Assembly (NCBI GenBank): GCA_964457335.1 | Contig: CAYWGD010000003.1 | Span: forward strand, 1-64,000 | Length of the DNA: 64,000 bases | Origin: CAJBVW01 sp964457335 | GTDB lineage: Bacteria > Myxococcota_A > UBA796 > SXON01 | Direction: 5' to 3' | Shown: piece by piece, positions 28,349 through 36,058 of the stretch | How positions within the stretch are numbered: position 1 is the stretch's first letter | How the letters are laid out: each line of letters starts with the position of its first letter | Translations under genes and position numbers: made by a program | The notes under the pieces: generated by a model | What the model was told of the DNA's origin: nothing | What the model saw: the letters and a program-made list of their open reading frames with translations, nothing else | The model's database searches: none

Positions 28349-29460
28349 GCACCGGCCCCGGAGAGGGCGATCTCCACCGGCTCGGCGAGCCCGCGCACGT
28401 GGATCGTCCAGGGCCCGCCGGGGCCGAGCTGGGCCTCCCACAGCCGCCTGGCCCGGTAGCGGACGCGCAGCGCCGGCGGCCCGCCGGGGCCCGCGATCGT
28501 GATGGCGCTGGGCTCGGTCAGGTCGACGTCCTCGGGGCCGAGGGCGCGGACGGCGACGACGAGCACGCTCTTCCCGTCGCCGGCGGGCACCTCGGCCACG
28601 TCGATGCCGAACGAGGCGTCCTCGTACGCGACCTGCCAGCGATCGGGGTCGACCGGCTCGCCGGCCTCGTCGCCGTGGGCCGCGCCGGCGATCTCCAGGA
28701 GCGGGCGCTCCAGCGACACGACGTACCGCCGCGCCGCGCGGAACGCGGCCGTGGCCGAGTCCTCCGCCTGCCGGCGCTGGTAGTTCTCGATCGCGGCGGA
28801 CGCGGCGTCGACCGCGCTCCGCCACCCCGCCGCCGGGATCCCGAGGAGCGTGTGCCCCTCGCGGAGCACCTCGCGCAGGCGCGGGTGGAGCCGCCCGGAG
28901 GTGGGCTCCTCCGCCTGCTCGGCCGCTCGGACGAAGACCTCCCCGAACGCCTCGAGCAGCTCCCACACGAGCGGCTGGGCGCGCGGCGACTCGAGCTCCA
29001 CGCGCTGGACCGCGATCTGCGGGAGCGCGTGGAAGGCCTCGGGGGAGATCTCCACGATCGAGCGGCCGCTCCGGAGCACGCGCAGCGCCTCCGGCCGCAC
29101 GGACGGGGGGAGCGACGGCGCGGCGCCGGCGAGGCGGAGCAGGTCGAGGGCCCAGTCGACGGCGTCGTCGTCCGCCCCCGCGTGGCCGTCCGCGAGGGCC
29201 TCGCCGCGGCGCACGAGCGACTCGAAGCTCACCTGGGGCGGGAGCGCCTGCGCGAGCCGGGCGCACGCCTCCCGTCGGCTCGACAGCAGGTGGACGACGC
29301 GCGGACCCACCACCCGCCGCTCCTCGTCGGGGTAGGCCGCGACGCGCGCCAGGAGGTCGACCGTGCCGAGCCAGCCGTCGGCGTCCTGGCCGGGGCGCCC
29401 GAGGCGCGCCTCCAGGGCGTCCACGAGCACGAGCAGGTGCGTCTGGCGGTCAGGGGTCAT
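28345..29460 (-). CDS. Unknown protein of the HEPN/Lon-like operon
   Basis: A 371-residue soluble protein. The first 220 residues are mainly helical (HLLVLVDALEARLG; VRRGEALADGHAGADDDAV), and the last 120 are beta-rich (YVVSLERPLLEIAGA, KSVLVVAVRALGPEDVDL, WTIHVRGLAEPVEIAL). I do not recognise a family. I chose ATG 29460 (GAGG six bases upstream); a GTG at 29529 would add 23 Cys-rich residues overlapping the upstream gene. The stop overlaps the start of the Lon-like gene, so the two products are made together and may interact. The alternating helical and beta layout suggests an adaptor. Confidence 0.7.
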   Translation of the reverse strand: MTPDRQTHLLVLVDALEARLGRPGQDADGWLGTVDLLARVAAYPDEERRVVGPRVVHLLSSRREACARLAQALPPQVSFESLVRRGEALADGHAGADDDAVDWALDLLRLAGAAPSLPPSVRPEALRVLRSGRSIVEISPEAFHALPQIAVQRVELESPRAQPLVWELLEAFGEVFVRAAEQAEEPTSGRLHPRLREVLREGHTLLGIPAAGWRSAVDAASAAIENYQRRQAEDSATAAFRAARRYVVSLERPLLEIAGAAHGDEAGEPVDPDRWQVAYEDASFGIDVAEVPAGDGKSVLVVAVRALGPEDVDLTEPSAITIAGPGGPPALRVRYRARRLWEAQLGPGGPWTIHVRGLAEPVEIALSGAGA

Positions 29461-29506
29461 GGCAGGCCTCGAGGGGGAGACGCGCCGGGCGGGCACGAGC
29501 GGACAG

Positions 29507-30064
29507 TCATCGGTTGCGCAACATGCCACGGAGCCGCGCGAGCGCGGGATCCGTGGCGGGAGGGGGCTTGGGCTCGACGAACCGCGCGCGGTCGAGCGTC
29601 GTCCGGATGGCGAGGGTCTGCCTGCCGCGCTGCCAGGACCCGCAGACGATGACGTCGTGGGCCTCGTCCACGATGCGCACGGCCTTCGGCGTCGCCGGGT
29701 CCTGGAAGATCCAGCGGGAGCCGGCGCGCTCCGGGAGCGGGCTGCTCCGCGCGATCGCGAGGTACCGCGGCGCGTAGCCGTGCTCGTGGAGGGGCAGCAC
29801 GAGGTCGTAGTGCTTCCGGTTCGACCAGAAGCTCGAGAGCCGTGCTTCGCCCATCGGCAGGCCGCCGATCTCCTTCATCGGCACGCCCTGCGCGAGGAGC
29901 CGCGCCTGCGCCGTCGGCGCGTCGATCTCGCCGGCCGCGACGGCCGCGATGTGGCTCCCCTCGCGCACGAAGTGGCGGAGCGTGTGGGAGACACAGTCGT
30001 TGGTCCCCGGGCCGTTCGCCTGCATGGGCAGGATCGTCCCGTCGTCGTGGCGGACGGCCCTCAT
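29507..30064 (-). CDS. Unknown 185-residue protein of the HEPN/Lon-like operon
   Basis: The ATG at 30064 overlaps the TGA of the sigma-like gene (ATGA). The N-terminal half contains GTNDCVSHTLRHFVREG, a Cys near the head of a helix, and later PLHEHGYAPRYLAIA and RIVDEAHDVIVCG. The order Cys, His, Asp is reminiscent of C39- or papain-like folds, but the match is too weak to assign. There is no signal peptide or membrane segment. It is placed second in a four-gene overlapping operon, so it is probably part of the same system. Function unknown. Confidence 0.65.
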   Translation of the reverse strand: MRAVRHDDGTILPMQANGPGTNDCVSHTLRHFVREGSHIAAVAAGEIDAPTAQARLLAQGVPMKEIGGLPMGEARLSSFWSNRKHYDLVLPLHEHGYAPRYLAIARSSPLPERAGSRWIFQDPATPKAVRIVDEAHDVIVCGSWQRGRQTLAIRTTLDRARFVEPKPPPATDPALARLRGMLRNR

Positions 30065-30825
30065 TCCTCCTCCTTCCCGGAGAGGTCGAGCGCCGCCCGC
30101 GCGCGGGAGAGGTTCCTGTCCACCCAGCCCCGCGCCTGCGGCGAGAGCGGCTCGCGCCAGGGATCGCCGGTCATGCGGAAACAGGACGCGAGGAACCGGC
30201 GCCAGGCGTCCCGGTGCGCGGGTGCCCCGGAGGAGGCCAGCTCGGACGAGGCGTGGGCGAGGATCAGCGCGGCCGCCTCGTCCCAGGGGCGCGCGAACGC
30301 CGCGGCGCCGCTCACCCGGTGGGCGTCCGCGGCCCGGAAGTCGTCCCGATCGAGGAGCCGGGGCACGTAGACGCACTTGAGCAGGAGCCGGTAGGTGGGG
30401 TTCCCCACCGCCTCGATCTCCTCGACCAGGGCCCCGCCGCGGCGCCGCTCGTCCTCGTGGTGGAGGAGCGTGGTCTCGGCGTTCGGCGGCGGGCCGCCGC
30501 TCTCGCCGTCGCGATCGGGGAGCTCGCCCGGCCCGGCCTCGGCCTCGTCGTCGGGGCCGGTGAGCGACGTGGGCTTCGGCTCCCGGTCGTGGTCGGTGAC
30601 GAGGTTGCGGACGCAGGTCTTGAGCAGCGTCCAGGCCTGGGCTTCGAGCGAGACCTGGACCGCTTGCGCGAACCACCGCGGCGCGCGCTCGACGAACAGG
30701 ACGACCGCGCCCTGGGCGAGGTCCTCGGCGTCGAGCCCGGGGCGCGACCGGGCCTGCTGCTCGCAGAGGCGGAGCAGGCGGGTCTGCATCTGGAGCAGCA
30801 GGTCGTGGAGCTCTCCGGTTTCCAT
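30061..30825 (-). CDS. Degenerate ECF sigma-70-like regulator, first gene of the HEPN/Lon-like operon
   Basis: A 254-residue protein. The N-terminal 90 residues resemble sigma region 2 (GLDAEDLAQGAVVLFVERA, then AWTLLKTCVRNLVTDHDRE). A long acidic, Gly/Pro-rich linker follows, and the C-terminus ends WVDRNLSRARAALDL, like the last helix of sigma region 4. The middle of region 4 is not recognisable, so it may be a diverged sigma factor or a sigma-like DNA-binding protein. It heads the minus-strand operon and faces the divergent kinase gene across 78 bases, so it is a good candidate to control both. Confidence 0.7.
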   Translation of the reverse strand: METGELHDLLLQMQTRLLRLCEQQARSRPGLDAEDLAQGAVVLFVERAPRWFAQAVQVSLEAQAWTLLKTCVRNLVTDHDREPKPTSLTGPDDEAEAGPGELPDRDGESGGPPPNAETTLLHHEDERRRGGALVEEIEAVGNPTYRLLLKCVYVPRLLDRDDFRAADAHRVSGAAAFARPWDEAAALILAHASSELASSGAPAHRDAWRRFLASCFRMTGDPWREPLSPQARGWVDRNLSRARAALDLSGKEEE

Positions 30826-30854
30826 GCGTCGGGAAGCGCGGAGTGTACATCAGC

Positions 30855-30868
30855 CGTCCGGTCGGACG
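30855..30868. promoter_or_regulatory. Palindrome in the 78-base divergent intergenic region
   Basis: CGTCC-GGTC-GGACG is a perfect inverted repeat between the sigma-like gene (minus) and the kinase gene (plus). It is well placed to be an operator or a sigma-recognition element for one or both. There is no further support; short GC palindromes are common in this genome. Confidence 0.3.
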
Positions 30869-30903
30869 TGCCGCGGGCGACGCGTAGTAGAGTCCGCGTC
30901 CCG

Positions 30904-33540
30904 ATGGCCACCTCCGACGCCAACTCCGAGCGGGTGGATCGCCTGATCCTCCACACCTACCCGCGCCCGATCGCGGAGGCGTGGCGCCAGGTGATGTGGG
31001 AGCGGCCGAGCCTGCCGGTGCTCTGGTTCGCCGCGGAGACCGCCCTGCGCACCGCGCTCGCCTGGCTCTTGGCCGAGCAGTGCGCGCTCGCGGGCAAGAA
31101 GGGGCTCTTCCCGGCGTGGGAGACGGGGCGGCCGTTCGAGCCGACGTTCGGCGGGTACCGCACGCTGCTCGAGCACGTGCTCGACCTGCGGGCGCGGCGC
31201 GCCGAGCACTTCTTCGAGCCCGACCTGGTCGGGCCCGAATTCGTCCGGCTGCTCGGCAAGATCAACCACAAGTACCGGAACCCCCCGGCGCACGGGAAGC
31301 TGGAGCCCACCCCGGAGGAGCGGGAGCAGCACTGCCGCGAGGCGCGCGCGGCGGTGCGGGACGCCATCGACCAGATGTCGTTTTGCGCGCGGCACCGGCT
31401 GGTCCGCTTCCGCATCACCGACTCCGACGACGGGCGCGGGTTCGGCGAGGCCGAGTTCTTGCACGGGCTCAAGGACGACGAGCCCCGGCACGCGAACTGG
31501 CCCCAGGCGATCGGGACCAACCGGCTGTACTGCGTCCACCCGGACGGCTCGAAGTTCCTGCTGATCGACCCCTGGATGCACCCCGGCCCCGGCGCCGGCC
31601 TCTACCTGTTCCACGGGATCGAGCAGGGCGAACGCGGGCAGCTCGCGGTGGAGTCGTGGCAGGGGTTCATGGAGCGCTCAGTGACGCGGCCCCTGGTGCT
31701 CCGCGAGGGGGCCGAGGCGCTCGTGCGCGAGCCGCGCCCCCACGCGCTGCTCAAGCTCCGCGGCACCATCGAGAACGACGCGCTGGTCCTCCGGCCCTTC
31801 GAGGTGCGCGGGATCCTCGGGCAGACCAACCACTCGGTGGTGTACGAGGTGGAGACGCCCGACCAGGGGATGCGGGCGCTGAAGCTCCTCAAGACCCCCG
31901 ACCCGGTGCTGCTCGCGCGGCTGGACCGCGAGTACGAGACGCTCCAGCGGCTCGACGCGTCCCCGCGGATCCTCGGGCCCGTGCGGCTGCACCGCCTCCG
32001 GGACGGCCGCCGGGGGATCCTGATGCCGGTGTGCCGGGGGTCGCTCAAGGAGCACCTCGCGGAGGCCCGCGGCCTCCGCGCGCCGCTCGATCGCAAGCTG
32101 GTGCTCACGTGGCTCGCCCAGCTCCTGGAGGGGCTCGCGGAGGTGCACCGCCTGGGCTTCGTCCACCGGGACGTGAAGCCGAGCAACCTGCTCATCCGCG
32201 CGGCCGGCGAGGGCCAGCTCCCCGAGCTGGTGATCGCCGACTTCGGCGTCGTCCACGACCCGGGCGGGGACATCACGCGCACGGGCACGCTCGTGGGCTC
32301 GCCCGCCTACCTCGACCCCGCGCTGGAGCCGGGGTCGGAGCCGACGGCGGCGCAGGACGTGTTCGCGGCCGCGCTCGTCCTCTGGGAGATGGCGACGCTG
32401 GAGGAGGTCGGGCGCTGGAAGGCGCTCGGGCCCAAGAAGCTCCAGGATCCCGCGCTCCGGGGGCTCGTGGAGGCGATGACGGGGCCGCTCGCGAAGCGCC
32501 CCGGCGCCGAGGCGCTCCACGCGCAGGTGACGGCGCTCCTGGCCAGGGTGGCCGACGCGCCCGCGGTCCCCCGCCACCGGGTGCTCGAGGAGGTCTACGA
32601 GCTGCGGGCGCACGTCGAGCGCATCGAGGAGCTCGCGAACACGCTCCGGCGGGAGAAGGAGCAGCTCGCCGAGCAGCTCGTGGTCGTGTCGCGGGCCGCG
32701 GGGGAGGAGAAGGCGCAGCGGGAGGTGCTGAGCGGGGCGGTGGAAGCCGCGCGGGCCGCGGTGCAGGCGGAGCAGCAGGCCGCCGAGCGGATCCGCCGCG
32801 ACCGCGAGCGGGACGAGGCGCTCCTGCACGATCTGAAGGGCCGCGTCGGGCTCAACAAGGAACAGCTCGCACGCGCCAACGCGCACCTGCAGGAGAAGGA
32901 CACCCGGATCAACCAGCTCTTGGAGCAGCTCGCGCAGCGGAACGAGGCGATCGAGTCCTTCGAGAAGGTGACCCGCGAGAGGGACGCCCGCATCGCGCTC
33001 CTCCTCGACACGCTGAACCAGAAGAACGACGTGATCGCCGACCTGCGGGCGCGGGCCGAGGACGGGAAGCGACTGGCGCCCACGCCGGCCCCGGCGCCGA
33101 CCCGGCCGTCCCTCCTCGAACGGACCCTCGACGGGCTCGAGACGGCCTGGGAGGCCACGCGGGGCCTCGTGATCGGGGCCGTCGTCGCGGCCCTGATCGC
33201 CGGCGGCGTCGTGGGCTTCGGCCGCATGTTCGAGGCCGCCACCGACCCCGCCCCCCTCGCGGCGTCGGTCGCCCCGAAGCCCCAGCCGCCGGCGCCCGAG
33301 CCGGAGGCCGCGCAACCCCAGGCCTTCGAGGCCGCGCCGTTCGAGCCCAGCAAGGTGTTCGAGGTGTGCAAGGCGGTCGCGCCCCACCCGCAGGGCGACG
33401 CCTGGCGCACCGTGAGCGAGTGCGAGGGCCTGCCGGGCCGGACCTTCGCGTGCCTGTTCACGCCCACGCCGTCGAAGCAGGTCGTCGCCCTCGGCTGCCG
33501 GGAGGAGTCCGCCGGCGCCACCGCGGACGCCACCCCGTAG
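30904..33540 (+). CDS. HEPN-like / Ser-Thr protein kinase / coiled-coil transmembrane protein
   Basis: An 878-residue protein. Residues about 35-160 form a helical domain with INHKYRNPPAHGK; Arg125 and His130 give an Rx4H motif of HEPN type. A beta-rich part follows (NRLYCVHPDGSKFLLIDP, LYLFHGIEQG). The Hanks-type kinase has Lys327 (MRALKLLK), FVHRDVKPSNLL (Asp423) and IADFGVVHD (Asp446), with SPAYLDPAL in the activation segment; the Gly loop is GILGQTNHSVVYEV. A coiled coil of about 150 residues then leads to one membrane helix (about 755-777) and a short Cys-containing tail. The N-terminal two-domain layout matches the HEPN-STAND protein. It probably senses at the membrane or signals to the divergent operon. 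Confidence 0.88.
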   Translation: MATSDANSERVDRLILHTYPRPIAEAWRQVMWERPSLPVLWFAAETALRTALAWLLAEQCALAGKKGLFPAWETGRPFEPTFGGYRTLLEHVLDLRARRAEHFFEPDLVGPEFVRLLGKINHKYRNPPAHGKLEPTPEEREQHCREARAAVRDAIDQMSFCARHRLVRFRITDSDDGRGFGEAEFLHGLKDDEPRHANWPQAIGTNRLYCVHPDGSKFLLIDPWMHPGPGAGLYLFHGIEQGERGQLAVESWQGFMERSVTRPLVLREGAEALVREPRPHALLKLRGTIENDALVLRPFEVRGILGQTNHSVVYEVETPDQGMRALKLLKTPDPVLLARLDREYETLQRLDASPRILGPVRLHRLRDGRRGILMPVCRGSLKEHLAEARGLRAPLDRKLVLTWLAQLLEGLAEVHRLGFVHRDVKPSNLLIRAAGEGQLPELVIADFGVVHDPGGDITRTGTLVGSPAYLDPALEPGSEPTAAQDVFAAALVLWEMATLEEVGRWKALGPKKLQDPALRGLVEAMTGPLAKRPGAEALHAQVTALLARVADAPAVPRHRVLEEVYELRAHVERIEELANTLRREKEQLAEQLVVVSRAAGEEKAQREVLSGAVEAARAAVQAEQQAAERIRRDRERDEALLHDLKGRVGLNKEQLARANAHLQEKDTRINQLLEQLAQRNEAIESFEKVTRERDARIALLLDTLNQKNDVIADLRARAEDGKRLAPTPAPAPTRPSLLERTLDGLETAWEATRGLVIGAVVAALIAGGVVGFGRMFEAATDPAPLAASVAPKPQPPAPEPEAAQPQAFEAAPFEPSKVFEVCKAVAPHPQGDAWRTVSECEGLPGRTFACLFTPTPSKQVVALGCREESAGATADATP

Positions 33541-33560
33541 ATCGCGTGCCCCGCCCGGGC

Positions 33561-33637
33561 ACCCGAGCCACCGCCGCCCCTCCCCGGCACCCACGCCGCC
33601 GCGGCGGCGGCCGTCCTCGGCCGGCCGGCTGCCCCGA
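33561..33637 (+). repeat. Dispersed intergenic repeat, copy A (about 76 bp)
   Basis: This GC-rich sequence begins ACCCGAGCCACCGCCGC and ends CGGCCGGCCGGCTGCCCCG. It recurs at 48038-48112 (inverted) and 61093-61169, each time between gene 3' ends. It contains a GCCGCCGCGGCGGC palindrome and can fold on itself. It lies between the convergent kinase and HerA-like genes. Confidence 0.7.
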
Positions 33638-33671
33638 AGAAGAACCCGCCGATCGCGCCCCGGCGCAACCG

Positions 33672-35972
33672 TCACCGGATCGTCCGCAACGTGAACACCG
33701 GCGTCGGCTCCCCCGCCACGAGCAGGCGCGCGGCGGCGTGGTAGAGCGGCAGGCCGCGGAGCTCCTCGGGGGTGACGCCGCCCCCGAGCTCGCGGGCGAG
33801 GAGCTCGGCGTCGCGGGCCCCGGCGCGGAAGCAGGCGATGCTGCCGACGTTGCCGAAGACGGCGTCGCGGGTGCGCTCGTCGAGCTGCGCGGCGTACTGG
33901 TGCGCGAGCACGAGCCGGAGCCCGAACTTGCGGCTCTCGGAGAGCAGCGGCGCGAGGGTGCGCTCGTTCTCGACGTAGCCGAAGCCCGCGCCCCCCACGA
34001 ACTTCTGGAACTCGTCGATGGCCAGCGTGAACGGGCGGCGGTTCGACGGGCGCCGTGCGAACACGGCCGCCTGGAGGCGCGCGATCAGGATCATCCCGAG
34101 GAACCAGGCGCTCACCGGGCCGAGCCGCGCCTCGGGCAGCCGCGCCACGAGCACCCCGCCCTGGTCGAGGATCGCGGCCACGTCGAGCTGCGGGCGCCCC
34201 GGGTCGCACACGCGCCGCAGGGAGCTGCTCTTCAGCAGGGTGTCGAACTTGGACACCGTGTAGGTGGCCATCTCGCCCTTCATCTGCGCGCCCCAGCCGG
34301 CGTACTCCTCGGTCCAGAAGACGCGGACCTCCTCGTGGAGCGGGTCGGTCCGGTCGAGCCGGGCGAGGACCGTGCGCCGGAACGCCTCGTCGTTGGCGAG
34401 CCGGGTGACGTCGGAGAGGCCGCGCCGCGCCACGAGCAGCGGCAGGAGCAGCGCGCGGGCGTGCCGGTCGAACATCGGGCCCATCATCTCGCCGGGGAAG
34501 AGCCGGAAGAGGATGCTCGTGAGGTCCTCGACGGCGCGCTCGATGCCCTCGGGGGTGCCGTCGTGGCCGACCGGATCGAGGCCGAGACAGCCCGGCTGGG
34601 CGGGGTCGAACACGACGACGGGCCGGTCGATGGCCGCCACGAGCTCGTCGGCGAGGTCGCCGTGCGGGTCGACGAGCCCGACCCCCTGGCCGGCGCGCGC
34701 GAGGTCGACCAGGAGCGTGCGGAGGACGGTGCTCTTCCCGACGCCGGTCTTGCCGCTCACGTAGAGGTGGCGGGCGAGGTCGGCGTCGGCGAGGCGCGCC
34801 TCGGCGTCGCGGCGGGGGCTCACGGCGAGGCCGAGGCGGGGCGCGTCCCCCGCCACGCCGGCGAGGAGCTGCGGGACCGGGCGGGCGGGGAGCGGGTCGA
34901 CGGGGAGGCCGGGGAGGCCGTCGGGGCCGGGCGCGGGGAGGCGGAAGAGCCGGCTCGCGACGCTCGCGGGGAGCCACCGCTCGGCGATCGCGCGGTCGGG
35001 CGCGGGGGCGAGGACCACGTCGTCCTCCGCGTGGCGGGGGAGCGGCAGGTCGAGGGCAGGCCCCGGCCCGGCGAGCACGGTGGCCGCGCTGGTGCCGCCG
35101 AGCTCGACCCACTCGAGGTCGAGCGAGGGGACGAGCGCGTGGTGGACCTGCTGCAGGAGCGGCGCGATCGGCTCGGCGCGGCCCCGCGTCGGCCAGGAGA
35201 CGACGGCCACCTGCACCTCCACGGCCAGCTGGGCGAGCCGATCGAGCCACGCGGCGTCGCGCGCGTGGGTCCGGGCGGCGTCGAGGTCGTCGACGAGGTC
35301 CTCGGGGTAGTGGCGGATGCGGGCGCGGTCGCCGTCGAAGACGAGCCCCTCGGCCCGGCCGCGGGCGCGCGCGAGGGCGGCGGAGGTCCGGCGGGCGAGC
35401 GCGTCGAGCACCCGGGAGCCGGCGGCGCGGCGGCAGGAGACGGTGACGGTGGCGCCGCACCCGAGCAGGAGCGGCACGAGTCGGCCGAGGGCGCCGTCGT
35501 CGAGCGCCGCGGCGGCGAGGGGGAGGCCGGGGCCGCCCGGGCGGGCGACGCGGACGACGGCGCGGCCGGGGCGCTCCTCGGGGACCGGGGGCTCGGCGCG
35601 CGGCACGAAGCGGCCGGCGGCGCCCGACTCGAGGAGCTGGGCGAGCTCCTGGGCCCGCACCTCGGCGCGGCGCGCCGCCTCCTCGCGGGTGGGCCGCGTG
35701 ACGTCGAAGAGCAGCTCGACCACCAGCCCCTCGCCGAGGGCGCGGAGGCGAAGCTGGGCGGCGAGGCCGTCGCGGGCGGCCGCCACCCACTCGACGACGG
35801 CGCGGGCGAGCGCGAGGCCCGCGTCGGCGTCCCCGCGACAGCGCTCCAGCGTGACGCCGAAGCGCGCCGTGCACGCGACGCGCGGGCGGCCGTCGGTCAG
35901 CACCTCGCGGGTGGTGGTGGAGAACGTGGGGTCGGGGAGGAGGACCGGGAGCGGGCGCGCGGGGAGGGACAT
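33672..35972 (-). CDS. HerA/TraG-like ATPase (DUF87-type DNA-translocase family)
   Basis: A 766-residue protein. About 380 N-terminal residues of unassigned, Arg/Ala-rich alpha-beta sequence precede a motor domain: HLYVSGKTGVGKSTVLRTL (Walker A, Lys413), GVGLVDPHGDLADELV, LAIDEFQKFVGG (Walker B, Asp653 and Glu654), and ESRKFGLRLVLAHQYAAQL with an NVGSIACFR sensor-like end. This order is typical of type IV secretion TraD/VirB4-like and HerA-like hexameric ATPases. There are no membrane segments. A lone member of this family is found in conjugation remnants and in defence systems (often with nucleases). No relaxase or nuclease is adjacent. The start is ATG 35972. Confidence 0.85.
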   Translation of the reverse strand: MSLPARPLPVLLPDPTFSTTTREVLTDGRPRVACTARFGVTLERCRGDADAGLALARAVVEWVAAARDGLAAQLRLRALGEGLVVELLFDVTRPTREEAARRAEVRAQELAQLLESGAAGRFVPRAEPPVPEERPGRAVVRVARPGGPGLPLAAAALDDGALGRLVPLLLGCGATVTVSCRRAAGSRVLDALARRTSAALARARGRAEGLVFDGDRARIRHYPEDLVDDLDAARTHARDAAWLDRLAQLAVEVQVAVVSWPTRGRAEPIAPLLQQVHHALVPSLDLEWVELGGTSAATVLAGPGPALDLPLPRHAEDDVVLAPAPDRAIAERWLPASVASRLFRLPAPGPDGLPGLPVDPLPARPVPQLLAGVAGDAPRLGLAVSPRRDAEARLADADLARHLYVSGKTGVGKSTVLRTLLVDLARAGQGVGLVDPHGDLADELVAAIDRPVVVFDPAQPGCLGLDPVGHDGTPEGIERAVEDLTSILFRLFPGEMMGPMFDRHARALLLPLLVARRGLSDVTRLANDEAFRRTVLARLDRTDPLHEEVRVFWTEEYAGWGAQMKGEMATYTVSKFDTLLKSSSLRRVCDPGRPQLDVAAILDQGGVLVARLPEARLGPVSAWFLGMILIARLQAAVFARRPSNRRPFTLAIDEFQKFVGGAGFGYVENERTLAPLLSESRKFGLRLVLAHQYAAQLDERTRDAVFGNVGSIACFRAGARDAELLARELGGGVTPEELRGLPLYHAAARLLVAGEPTPVFTLRTIR

Positions 35973-36058
35973 GGCCCTGGGACGCGGGCGGACGGACGGG
36001 CGGACAGGGGACGACCGCGCGCGGCGTACTGGGCGGGCGCGCGCAGATCCTCCGCCGC

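Noticed and set aside
29461..29529. GTG 29529 as the start of the 371-residue operon protein
   Set aside because: It adds a Cys-rich, unrelated leader overlapping the upstream gene; ATG 29460 has a GAGG ribosome-binding site.
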